Source of the DNA: Deltaproteobacteria bacterium
GTDB taxonomy: Bacteria > Desulfobacterota > Desulfobacteria > Desulfobacterales > Desulfosarcinaceae
Direction of reading: 5' to 3'
DNA length: 64,000 nucleotides
Assembly (NCBI GenBank): GCA_020444075.1
Contig: JAHLLR010000021.1
Coordinates: 1-64,000, forward strand
Below are positions 10,601 to 17,491 of this stretch, one piece after another. The notes beneath the pieces are model-generated. The model searched no databases, was not told the DNA's origin, and worked only from the letters and a program-made list of their open reading frames with translations. The position numbers and the translations under genes were made by a program. Within the stretch, counting starts at the first letter, position 1, and every line of letters starts with the position of its first letter.

Positions 10601-10914
10601 TTTTCACGCATCCATTGTGCACACCTTCGGGCTATCTCGATCATATTCAGTGTGTTGCGAAAACGCCTATCGGCTTCATCCCCTGAGATTTCCTTAATCC
10701 GAAACGATTTTGGCTCCGTGGTAGCAGCAAGGCTATCGCTTGATGGAATGAGAAGGCGCAGACCCTTTGCGTCGGCAAGTTGTTTTTCTAAGGCAGAATA
10801 GCCGTAAACTGAAAAAAGTGTGGACAATATGGAAATGTTTGCATTTTTATCGATGCCCTCGGCAAGCGCATCACCCACCTTTCCCTGACCTTTGTTGTCC
10901 AATAATACAGGCAT
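7669..10914 (-). CDS. SNF2-type DEAD/DEAH helicase with degenerate PLD-like N-terminus
   Basis: A 1081-residue SF2/SNF2-type ATPase, first gene of the defence cluster. Residues about 25-145 resemble a PLD-like domain, ending in HGSSPFTSTGL (133-143) where active members have a GS.N.T..GL segment; the preceding HxK is not intact (FHIEN), so this domain looks inactive. The ATPase core begins at YRFQRDGVLGAI (241 onwards), with Walker A GLGKT at 268-272, DESH at 354-357, motif III LSATPVNS, and the C-terminal lobe ILIFTAFTD, STDCLSEGQNLQ and QRFGRIDRLGS (motif VI). It probably translocates on DNA and delivers the downstream nuclease-like proteins. AAGGAACCTCC precedes the ATG. Confidence 0.92.
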   Translation of the reverse strand: MPVLLDNKGQGKVGDALAEGIDKNANISILSTLFSVYGYSALEKQLADAKGLRLLIPSSDSLAATTEPKSFRIKEISGDEADRRFRNTLNMIEIARRCAQWMREKAQIRMVSLPILQNLFHIENPDGRAVAIHGSSPFTSTGLGVVPSKGYEMNTCFTAKPETMSLLKWFDEIWSNPETTLDVKSAVLTQIEQICSSKSPEMVYFFTLFNIFRGYLGELDEDKIIKTKTGIKDTLVWGKLYRFQRDGVLGAIDKMEKYHGCIIADSVGLGKTFEALAIIKYYELRNDRVLVLCPKKLRENWTLFTVNDKRNLFAADRFNYDVLNHTDLTRERGHSGEINLETLNWGNYDLVVIDESHNFRNNPPRKDGVTRYSQLMRNIIKSGVKTKVLMLSATPVNSRMNDLKNQVAFITEGVDDALYNHGVLSIEQTLRQAQARFNRWLQLDPADRTTEGLIETLNLDYFKLLDLLTIARSRKHIQKYYDLNDVGQFPERAKPINIKSDIDTKSLFPELREINRDIRRLNLSSYAPLKYVRPDKLEEYSRKYDMAVAGGSVFKQIDREESLIHLMRVNLLKRMESSINSFALTLARLLDNVRKIINRIDSHEDTEFDDLSIEEIETDDDDFAPFLVGNKIKVLLQDVDRVRWKQELEEDEVLLVKLLREAREIDASRDAKLSSLKALITTKSNDPINSANKKILIFTAFTDTAHYLYKNIAQWAQDNLGLLSALVTGGNGGNKTTMQSLRKDMATIITSFSPLSKERDKIDASITSEIDILISTDCLSEGQNLQDCDYVVNYDIHWNPVRIIQRFGRIDRLGSKNRIVQLVNFWPNMELDEYINLEARVSGRMVLLDISATGEENIIEFPDSGKMNDLAYRRRQLEQLQNEVVDLEDLGGGISITDMTLNDFRMDLAEYLKEHAKTLEHMPYGIFSVTQLDDLIEEKSLEPGVIFCLRNESAKISTDSTYALAPYYLIWVSDSDEIYMNFTQAKKILDLFKKLSLGRSQPREAVMACFNQTTRDTTDMSKYQNMLAKAVSAITGKTEEKGVESLFQRGGTVISKDSFKGIDDFEVISYLVVLGDGGAEA

Positions 10915-11227
10915 TTAAGGAGGTTCCTTTTAGTTTTTATGTGCGATCTTGTTTTCATTAACGACGGAATTTTAGCATCTAAGATTAAAGTTTAACCGTC
11001 ATTATCAGCTAAGTGTCGACCAAAACCAACAACCAGGGAAAAAATGCAAATAAATAATACCTATAGTGGCGGCCATGTCAAATATTTTCAAATGATACCG
11101 AAATGTTCTGAACATAGTAATCATCAATAGGATTCCATGCCTATCCTTGACTGTACAGGGATTTGAGCTCGATGTCCTTATTTTTATCTAATAGTCTAAG
11201 AGTTTGGAAAGGTCTCAACGCAATTAA

Positions 11228-11245
11228 ATTGCAATTAATTGCAAT
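11228..11245. repeat. Perfect 18-bp palindrome ATTGCAATTAATTGCAAT
   Basis: ATTGCAATTAATTGCAAT equals its own reverse complement. It sits in the gene-poor gap upstream of the defence cluster and is flanked by CAACG and CGTTG a few bases out, extending the dyad with gaps. It may be a regulator binding site or simply an AT-rich chance structure. Confidence 0.5.
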
Positions 11246-11485
11246 CAGACGTTGGCTGGGAATAATTGTCTTTAGGGAGTTGGGAATGGATTTAATGGAA
11301 TATAATGGATCACCCAATTTTTTTGGCGCATTGTCAGGTCAGACACCAACCCTCCATGCGAAATTGCAGTATTGTTACTTGAATTGACAGTGCAGGCTGT
11401 TTGAGGCGCTTATACAGCGTAATCCTTTGGCAGACATGCATTCTATGGCTCAAACAGCTGGCCATACATAGCCAAAAACCAAAGC

Positions 11486-11519
11486 AAAAGGGGTTACAAT
11501 ACTTTCCGTAACCCCTTTA
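11486..11519. terminator. Bidirectional terminator-like hairpin after tRNA-Ala
   Basis: AAAGGGGTTAC pairs with GTAACCCCTTT around a ten-base loop. Read on the minus strand it ends with CCCCTTTTGCTTT, suiting termination of the tRNA transcript; on the plus strand it is followed by TTTATTTT. Confidence 0.75.
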
Positions 11520-11526
11520 TTTTACT

Positions 11527-11602
11527 TGGTGGAGATGAGGGGGATCGAACCCCTGACCTCAGCGTTGCGAACGCTGCGCTCTCCCAGCTGAGCTACACCC
11601 CC
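11527..11602 (-). tRNA. tRNA-Ala, anticodon CGC
   Basis: On the minus strand a complete 76-base cloverleaf can be folded. The acceptor stem GGGGGTG pairs with CATCTCC (two G-U pairs), the D arm includes AGCTCAGCTGGGAGAGC, the anticodon stem is CAGCG/CGCTG around loop TTCGCAA (anticodon CGC, reading GCG alanine codons), and the T arm carries GGTTCGATCCC. The discriminator A and the 3' CCA are encoded. A possible promoter, TTGACT at 11662-11667 with a weak TAAACA 17 bases on, lies upstream. The 3' end faces the AT-rich defence cluster, the usual orientation for islands inserted at tRNA genes. Confidence 0.97.
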
Positions 11603-11672
11603 ATTGAGCGTTGGCCTATTGAAACCTTGATTATGACCTGTTTAGGTCTTTTTTTGGAACGAGTCAAGAAGA

Positions 11673-12935
11673 TCAATTGTCGTGGGTCAGCATCACCAGG
11701 CTGGTTTTTTCCTTTAACAGGTCGTCTACCAGCAACAGCCGTTCGTTGACAGTCTCGGTGAAATTGGCCAGCAATTCGGTTTTCAGCGGCTTGCCCCGGC
11801 TTTTCTTGACCTTATTGGGGTCAATGGGTTTTCCGCTCACGCGGACTTCGTAGTGCACGTGGGGACCGGTGGCCACGCCGGTCTGGCCGACCCGGGCAAT
11901 GACCTGGCCCTGCTCCACCAGCTGGCCCGGCTTCATCAGCAGGGTGCTGCAATGACCGTAGTAAGTCTGGTAGCCATTGGGGTGTTTAACAATCATCAGC
12001 TTGCCGTATCCGGACTTGCGCCCCGCAAAGGTGACCCGACCATTGGCCGTGGCCATGATGGGCGTGCCCGTGGGGGCCCCGTAGTCGATGCCGGTATGCG
12101 GTTTGTAGCGTTTGGAAACCGGGTGGAACCGCCGAATCGAATAGGAGGAGGTCATCTTGCCGAATTTCAACGGGGTCCGCAAAAACATTTTTTTCAGCGG
12201 CTGGCCGGATTCGTCATAGTATCCGTCAAACTGGCCATCGTTGAATAAAAATGCGGAAAAAGTCTTCTGCTTGCCCACATAACGGGCAGCCAGAATATCC
12301 CCGTACTGCACGAACGCACCGTCTTTGTAACAGCGTTCATAGACCACGGCGATCTGATCGCCTTTTCGCGGATAGAGATAAAAATCGATGTCCCAGGCAA
12401 AAATGTCAGCTATCAGGCCGGCGACGTGCTGGGTCTCGCCGCTGTCGGCCACGGCCTGGTACAAGGAGGAATCGATGGTAAACACATTGGCAACCACCTG
12501 CCGGTCCAGTACGATTTTCCGCTTGTGAACGGTATAGTCGCCGTTGTCTTCCTTAACGGCTTCATATTCGTCCAGGGGGCTGGTCTTGTAGACAAACCGC
12601 TGGATCAGGTTCTGGCTGTCAACGCTGACCTCATAGGAGTCTTTCGGCCGGGAACAACGGAAGTCGAAAACCGGCTTGAAGGATCTGGAGAGGGAGAGAA
12701 TCTCCGCCGGTGGGATATCGCAGGCCGTCAGCGCATCGTATAGCGTGCGGTTGCGAATGAGCCCCTCTACCACACTGACATGTGCCGTCTGAGTATCATC
12801 TATCACGAGGTTCTGATGGGCATCGGTTTCCATATGGAGACCGGAAGCCGCGGCTGGCAGGGGTGAGAAAAGAAAAAGCCCTCCCATCAAGGCAACACAA
12901 AGCCGTACTGCAAGCATATTACATTTCCAACGCAT
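11673..12935 (-). CDS. Periplasmic M23 (LytM) family metallopeptidase
   Basis: Probable peptidoglycan endopeptidase of the MepM/M23 family. I chose the ATG at 12935 (420 residues) because it follows GAAAGGAAT and begins a clear signal peptide (MRWKCNML, hydrophobic core, cleavage near AAASG); the frame stays open further upstream. The N-terminal half resembles the OapA/LysM-like domains of this family. The C-terminal half has the intact zinc site: HTGIDYGAPTGTP, GRVTFAGRKSGYG, YGHCSTL and HVHYEVRVSG. It would cut cross-links in periplasmic murein. It sits alone between the tRNA and the gspAB pair, with no obvious operon partner. Confidence 0.92.
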   Translation of the reverse strand: MRWKCNMLAVRLCVALMGGLFLFSPLPAAASGLHMETDAHQNLVIDDTQTAHVSVVEGLIRNRTLYDALTACDIPPAEILSLSRSFKPVFDFRCSRPKDSYEVSVDSQNLIQRFVYKTSPLDEYEAVKEDNGDYTVHKRKIVLDRQVVANVFTIDSSLYQAVADSGETQHVAGLIADIFAWDIDFYLYPRKGDQIAVVYERCYKDGAFVQYGDILAARYVGKQKTFSAFLFNDGQFDGYYDESGQPLKKMFLRTPLKFGKMTSSYSIRRFHPVSKRYKPHTGIDYGAPTGTPIMATANGRVTFAGRKSGYGKLMIVKHPNGYQTYYGHCSTLLMKPGQLVEQGQVIARVGQTGVATGPHVHYEVRVSGKPIDPNKVKKSRGKPLKTELLANFTETVNERLLLVDDLLKEKTSLVMLTHDN

Positions 12936-13482
12936 GTTCGATATTCCTTTCGAGCGTTCAGCCAATCTCAGCGGGTTTTCGGTCGGTTCTATCGATAACT
13001 TTAGCTTGCATGACTGCCTCTTTAACAAAAGCTCCTCCGGTAATCAACCGTTTTTTAAAGCATTTTATCGATTCTGCGATTACAAAAGAAGTTTTTGGAA
13101 CAGCAAAAGGATTGCAAAAAACAGAAGGGAAGTGATGACGGGAAAGTCGGAAAGGGTCGGAACCCGACGCGTAAACAGACAGCGGTCGCTCCTCCCAAGG
13201 TCTCGTCTGCCGGGCATTGACAGGGTCCTGAACGACGATTGAACCGGGACAACGTGCGTTTTTACCCCGGCAAACCATCCGGTCATTTTAAAGGAACACC
13301 GGACCTGATCCGGGAAGAAATCAATTATCGAAAATTATTTATCGATACGGCGAACCCTCCCCGTGGTTTGGTGCGGGGAGGGTTCAATGCAGAGAAATGA
13401 GGCATGCCTATCTTAGGCCGTAGTGACGAGAGATGAAGCGCAACGCCGACCCCGGGCATTGGAAGGATCCGTCAAACTTTTC
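12936..13482. other. Intergenic gap with a repeat element
   Basis: About 550 bases without a supported gene; overlapping short frames here have no recognisable domains. The only structured element I see is the hairpin repeat at 13341-13385. The promoter of the M23 peptidase gene should also lie here, but no convincing -35/-10 pair stands out. Confidence 0.55.
13341..13385 (-). repeat. REP-like hairpin element, copy 1
   Basis: A 45-base element: a conserved tail, then an inverted repeat GAACCCTCCCCG...CGGGGAGGGTTC. A second copy at 22573-22617 matches it in both stem and tail on the same side, differing mainly in the loop. It follows the gspB gene and may also help stop or stabilise that transcript, but no T-run follows. 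Confidence 0.65.
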
Positions 13483-14322
13483 CTAACGGACTTTAAATGC
13501 CTCATGCCACCGATCGGATCCTTCGGCCAGCAGCACATCGTCCGGATTGATTCGCACGACAACGATATTGTCAACAGAGCCGCCTTCTTTGATGAGGCGA
13601 TTGTTGATGACGACAAACCGCTCGGCAGCCTCCGGTGCCCACACCAATGCCTGCAGGTCGATTCGCGGGTCGCTCCTGAAAAATTTTCCAATATCCGGGA
13701 CTCCTGCCATGGGCTGACCGGTCGTCCTGGCTGAGTCCGCCGGGAGACGGGTCGGGTCCTCTGCGGGGGCAGAGGTCGATTCGGATGTCGGCACAACCTT
13801 CTGCAGCGGGGCCTTCTCCCTTGGTATGGGTGATGGCTGTACCCTCGGAACCTCCGCCGGCATGACGGTTCGCAATGGTCTTTTCTCGGGTTGACCCGGC
13901 GTTATCGCGGCTATGGGGGCGGATGTTGGAAGGGGGGAAGCGGGCTCATTTCCCTTGGCCGGCCGCGGGGAGGCAGCAATATTGCTCTTGGACGGCCGCA
14001 CCTGTTGTTGGTGGGCAGCCGGCATGTCCGGCTTTGGTGCCTCGGCAACCGACGGCGCCGTGTGATTGGACTTGGGTGACAGCAATGCCGGAACCGCTGT
14101 CATTGAATCCACAGGGGGTGTGATGTCCGGTTGCCGAATTTTCCAGAAAAGCCCACCGGAAACACATAAGCCAACGACGATACCCAGCGGAACCCACCAC
14201 CGACGGGAGCGCTGCCGGTAAGGGGCTTGCGCGGGGATCGGGGCCGGCCATGGTGTCCCCGCACCGCGCTCCGTGGTGGATTCCTGCTCGGCTTTTTTCA
14301 GTGCATCCAGAATGGAACTCAA
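13483..14322 (-). CDS. gspB: GspB/ExeB-like type II secretion accessory protein
   Basis: A 279-residue inner-membrane protein of the GspB/ExeB family. It opens with the diagnostic MSSILDALKKAEQE, has a single membrane segment at about 42-60 (WWVPLGIVVGLCVSGGLFW), a long Pro/Ala-rich periplasmic linker, and a C-terminal T2SSB-type domain from about residue 205 (GKFFRSDPRIDLQALVWAPE...) to the end. With GspA it is thought to help move or assemble the outer-membrane secretin through the peptidoglycan. Its ATG overlaps the gspA stop (ATGA), so the pair is coupled. No other gsp genes are visible here. Confidence 0.85.
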   Translation of the reverse strand: MSSILDALKKAEQESTTERGAGTPWPAPIPAQAPYRQRSRRWWVPLGIVVGLCVSGGLFWKIRQPDITPPVDSMTAVPALLSPKSNHTAPSVAEAPKPDMPAAHQQQVRPSKSNIAASPRPAKGNEPASPLPTSAPIAAITPGQPEKRPLRTVMPAEVPRVQPSPIPREKAPLQKVVPTSESTSAPAEDPTRLPADSARTTGQPMAGVPDIGKFFRSDPRIDLQALVWAPEAAERFVVINNRLIKEGGSVDNIVVVRINPDDVLLAEGSDRWHEAFKVR

Positions 14323-16142
14323 CGATTCTGCTCCTCAACCGGCTTTCTTTGCTCCGGCCTGCCGCCTGCCAGGCGGGGGCCGTTCAGCGATGGATCCTCA
14401 TTGTAAAGTGCAATTTTTGTCATAGGACCCACCATCCCGTCCACATCCAGGCCATTGCGGGCCTGGATGGCCTCAACGGCCAGCCGCGTGGTGGTATCAT
14501 AGGCGGCGGTCATCTTTTCGATGGGAAACCCCAGCGCTTTCAAGTGGACCTTGAGGGATAAAATGACTTCTCCGGGTGACGAGATCGGAATGATCCCGGT
14601 GTAGTTATAATAATTTTTCCAAAAAATATGCGCCACCCCATTCCACAGTCCTGCCAGGGATGCCGGCGCCACGGAAAAGGTATCCTCGCCGTCCGACAAC
14701 CGGAGTGCATCGTCTGCAAGACCCACCAGGGCCATGAACCGGGTACCGCTGCCGTCCGCATGGGGAAATTCCAATATGGCCGGCAGGTTCAACTTTCTGA
14801 TCAGGGTCAGACTGCCGTGAAGCCGGAGGGCTTCCATATCGCTGTGCCGGGCGGAGAGGCGAAAAAAAGTGTCGCTGTCCATCGCCTCCACCGGCCCGAA
14901 ACCCAGGGGTGTTTGCGCATTCCATAACTTAAGAACGGCCGTCAAGGCACCGCTGCGTGAATTCAAGGCGTCCCTGGACATAATCACGGGTTCAAGGTCG
15001 CGGACAGGTGGCGGCGGTGACGGATCTGCGGCGGCGGCGATAGCGGCTGGCGGTGCGGCCGGCGCCGTTGAAAGTTCTGCTGCGGGGGGTTGCGGCGGCG
15101 GCGATAGGGGGGCTACTTCCAAAACCGGTTCTTTGGCAGCCTCGGAGGCAACAGCGGCCGTTGATTCTGAAAACGAATTTTCAATTTTATGGTGGAAGAC
15201 CGGCGCAACGGACAGTCGGCTGGTCCGGTTGACCATCGTCTGGCCGACAACCAGCCCGGCCACCAGAATCACCAGGACCAGCAGCAGCCCGATGACCAGC
15301 TTCTCCCGAAAAAAAAGCGGCTTGCGGGATCGATGGTTTTTCCCATTCAGTTCACGAAGGGCCCGCCGCACGATGGTGTTGCTGATACGATGTTTGCCCA
15401 GGGCAAAGGCGGTAAGCAGCGCCCGGTCGCAGATGATGTTGATGAGCCGGGGAACGCCGCCGGTATATTTAAAAATGGACCGGTAGGCACCCGCAGTAAA
15501 CTCCAACCCCGGTTTTCGGGAAGCAATATGGATGCGGTGGCGAATGTACTCCCGCGTTTCCGAAGCGCTCAGGGGCATCAAATGGCAGCTCAAGGTAATG
15601 CGCTGATTCAATTGGCGAAGCGCATCGGCTTCCAACAGCTCTCCCAGTTCCGGCTGGCCCACCAGTATAATCTGAATCAGTTTACTGGTCGTGGTTTCCA
15701 GGTTGGATAGCAGTCGCAGCTGTTCCAGCACATCGGCGCTCAGGTTCTGGGCTTCGTCCACCAGCAGAATTACTCGCTTTCCCTGGGCTTTTTGCTCCAA
15801 TAGAAAGGCGTTGAGCCGGTCGATGAGGGCTTTGACCGATTCGGTATCCGAGGGAAGGCCGAATTCGTCATTGATGGCTTTGAGCAGCTGCAGGGCATCG
15901 AGCTTGGGATTGAAAATATAAGCTGCCGCGGTATTTTCGTCCAGGCTTTCAAGGAACATGCGGCACAGGGTGGTTTTGCCGGTACCCACTTCGCCGGTTA
16001 TCTCAACGAATCCCTCCCCATAACCCACGGCGTAGTTCAGGTGGGCCAGCACCTCTTCATGAATCCGCGACAGGTAAAGGTACTCCGGATTGGGCACCAG
16101 TTTGAACGGTCTCTCTTTAAAGCCAAAAAAACGGTTGTACAT
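14319..16142 (-). CDS. gspA: GspA/ExeA-like AAA ATPase with peptidoglycan-binding domain
   Basis: A 607-residue ATPase of the ExeA/GspA family, partner of GspB. The cytoplasmic AAA module starts with MYNRFFGFKERPFKLVPNPEY, has Walker A GEVGTGKTTL near residue 50, Walker B VILLVDEAQNLS near 125, and sensor-like GQPELGELL. One membrane segment follows at about 283-305 (VIGLLLVLVILVAGLVVGQ), then a low-complexity Pro/Ala linker (about 340-385). The end resembles a peptidoglycan-binding domain (LDVDGMVGPMTKIALYN, about 570-585). Normal ExeA proteins are somewhat shorter; the extra length is the linker and the periplasmic part. It would act at the murein layer during secretin insertion. Confidence 0.88.
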   Translation of the reverse strand: MYNRFFGFKERPFKLVPNPEYLYLSRIHEEVLAHLNYAVGYGEGFVEITGEVGTGKTTLCRMFLESLDENTAAAYIFNPKLDALQLLKAINDEFGLPSDTESVKALIDRLNAFLLEQKAQGKRVILLVDEAQNLSADVLEQLRLLSNLETTTSKLIQIILVGQPELGELLEADALRQLNQRITLSCHLMPLSASETREYIRHRIHIASRKPGLEFTAGAYRSIFKYTGGVPRLINIICDRALLTAFALGKHRISNTIVRRALRELNGKNHRSRKPLFFREKLVIGLLLVLVILVAGLVVGQTMVNRTSRLSVAPVFHHKIENSFSESTAAVASEAAKEPVLEVAPLSPPPQPPAAELSTAPAAPPAAIAAAADPSPPPPVRDLEPVIMSRDALNSRSGALTAVLKLWNAQTPLGFGPVEAMDSDTFFRLSARHSDMEALRLHGSLTLIRKLNLPAILEFPHADGSGTRFMALVGLADDALRLSDGEDTFSVAPASLAGLWNGVAHIFWKNYYNYTGIIPISSPGEVILSLKVHLKALGFPIEKMTAAYDTTTRLAVEAIQARNGLDVDGMVGPMTKIALYNEDPSLNGPRLAGGRPEQRKPVEEQNR

Positions 16143-16583
16143 GGGCGTTTGCCAATTATCAGGTCATGGGGTTCGCGAACCGGGTTAAACCGGGATATCC
16201 ATCGCTATCCGGCTGCTAATCTATGACGCGCCACGGGCAGGAAAGTCATCGTCAGCCCTCCCGTTACGCACCCACGCAGCCAAAAAACCCCTTGGAATTG
16301 AGCACCCAGCGATTCGAGGTGTTCGCGTCGGTTACGCATACCGATGGTTCGGGTGGAGTTACCGTCTGACCAAGTGCGTGAAACGAAGCGATCCGGATCG
16401 CCGTATACAACCATCGAACCAGTCTGGTTGAGAACCTGGGGTAGTTATCCGGTATAATCGTAATGGCCATGACAGATGGTGTTCGCCGGCAGCACTGAAG
16501 GCCCGGCCCATAGAATTTTCGCACGGGATGGTTCGTTTCGTTTGCATCAGGCGCTTCCGGAAAAACGGTTGTTGGCTGCTGCC
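16143..16583. other. Intergenic gap, no supported feature
   Basis: About 440 bases between the gspA start and the mlaA stop. Short frames on both strands lack domains and ribosome-binding sites. It must hold the gspA promoter and probably the end of the mla transcript, but no clear terminator hairpin or promoter pair is apparent. Confidence 0.5.
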
Positions 16584-17417
16584 CTACTGGGCGATCTTAC
16601 TGAGCCGATTCTGGATGTAGGCGTTGCGAAAGGCTTCATAGGGATCCAGGGCGGCGTTTTTCAGGGATTCGTAATCACCGATGCGAAAAGAGGTGTCGTT
16701 GACAATTCTGACACCGTAGGCGATCACGTTGGTGGTGCCGGAAGTCAATTCACCGGCATCCACATTGACCAGCTGCATAAACGAAATCGGGTTCAGGGCC
16801 CAGTCCCCGATGCTGCCCACCGAGTCGCGCAGGGTGGACGGGCCGAACAGCGGCCAGATGATGTAAAGCCCGTTTCCAACGCTGTAGTATCCCAACGTCT
16901 GGCCGAAATCCTCTTCGGGCGGGTTGAACGACGGTTTATCTCTTACCACGTTGAACAGTCCCAGAAAACCTGCCGTGCTGTTGACCATGAACCGGCAGAA
17001 CTCGCCTTCCGCCGACCGCCATTTCCCCTGAAAGAGGCAATTGAAAAAGCGCACCGGTCCCATGAGGTTGAAAAAGAAATCTTTTACGCTTACCCGAACC
17101 GGTGTGGGAACGACAACCCGATATCCGGAAGCCACCGGTTTGAGCACCCAGAAATAGAGCTTGTCGTTAAAGACAAACATGGTCCGGTTGAACCCTTCAA
17201 TGGGGTCGGCAACCGCTTGCAGCATCAGATCCTTATCCCCGTAACTTTCACCGCTGGGATTATCGAAAGGATCGAAGGGAACCTGATCGGCCGACGCCAC
17301 GGCATCACCGGGCGGGGCACTGGTGGTCTCGGTTGCCGGCGGATTGGCCCAGGCAAGGCTGCCCATCAGCACAAACACCATCACAATCGAGAAAGACAGA
17401 CTGGGTTTTATCATCAT
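16584..17417 (-). CDS. mlaA: MlaA/VacJ-family outer-membrane phospholipid transport protein
   Basis: A 277-residue MlaA (VacJ) family protein, the outer-membrane component that removes misplaced phospholipids from the outer leaflet. Diagnostic segments are the DPIEGFNRTMFVFNDKLYFWVLKPVA core, PVRFFNCLFQGKW, and EEDFGQTLGYYSVGNGLYIIWPLFGPSTLRD. A signal peptide is present (hydrophobic core, cleavage near SLAWA), but there is no lipobox cysteine, so unlike classical MlaA it may not be a lipoprotein. It is the last gene of the mlaEFDCA operon. The C-terminal residues (DPYEAFRNAYIQNR) are intact. Confidence 0.92.
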   Translation of the reverse strand: MMIKPSLSFSIVMVFVLMGSLAWANPPATETTSAPPGDAVASADQVPFDPFDNPSGESYGDKDLMLQAVADPIEGFNRTMFVFNDKLYFWVLKPVASGYRVVVPTPVRVSVKDFFFNLMGPVRFFNCLFQGKWRSAEGEFCRFMVNSTAGFLGLFNVVRDKPSFNPPEEDFGQTLGYYSVGNGLYIIWPLFGPSTLRDSVGSIGDWALNPISFMQLVNVDAGELTSGTTNVIAYGVRIVNDTSFRIGDYESLKNAALDPYEAFRNAYIQNRLSKIAQ

Positions 17418-17491
17418 CGCTTGTTTCGCCGTTTGAAAGTCACGTGCCCCAATCGAGGCCGTTTGCTGCCGATGCAGCCTCAGTTTTGATT

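Larger units (their letters stand above)
10915..11526. other. Gene-poor gap between defence cluster and tRNA-Ala
   Basis: About 610 AT-rich bases with no convincing coding region. It should contain the promoter of the minus-strand defence cluster; a TTAAAC...TAAAAT pair is visible on the minus strand near 10,970-11,000, but its spacing (15) is short. An 18-bp palindrome lies at 11228-11245 and a 10-bp inverted repeat at 11396-11405 and 11449-11458. A 74-codon plus-strand frame (11163-11387) has no recognisable similarity and I do not call it a gene. Confidence 0.6.

Noticed and set aside
11163-11387. 74-codon plus-strand frame in the gap before the tRNA
   Set aside because: No recognised domain, no ribosome-binding site; kept only as a note on a possible transcript.
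16476-17489. 337-codon plus-strand frame opposite mlaA
   Set aside because: mlaA on the other strand has all family motifs; this frame has none.
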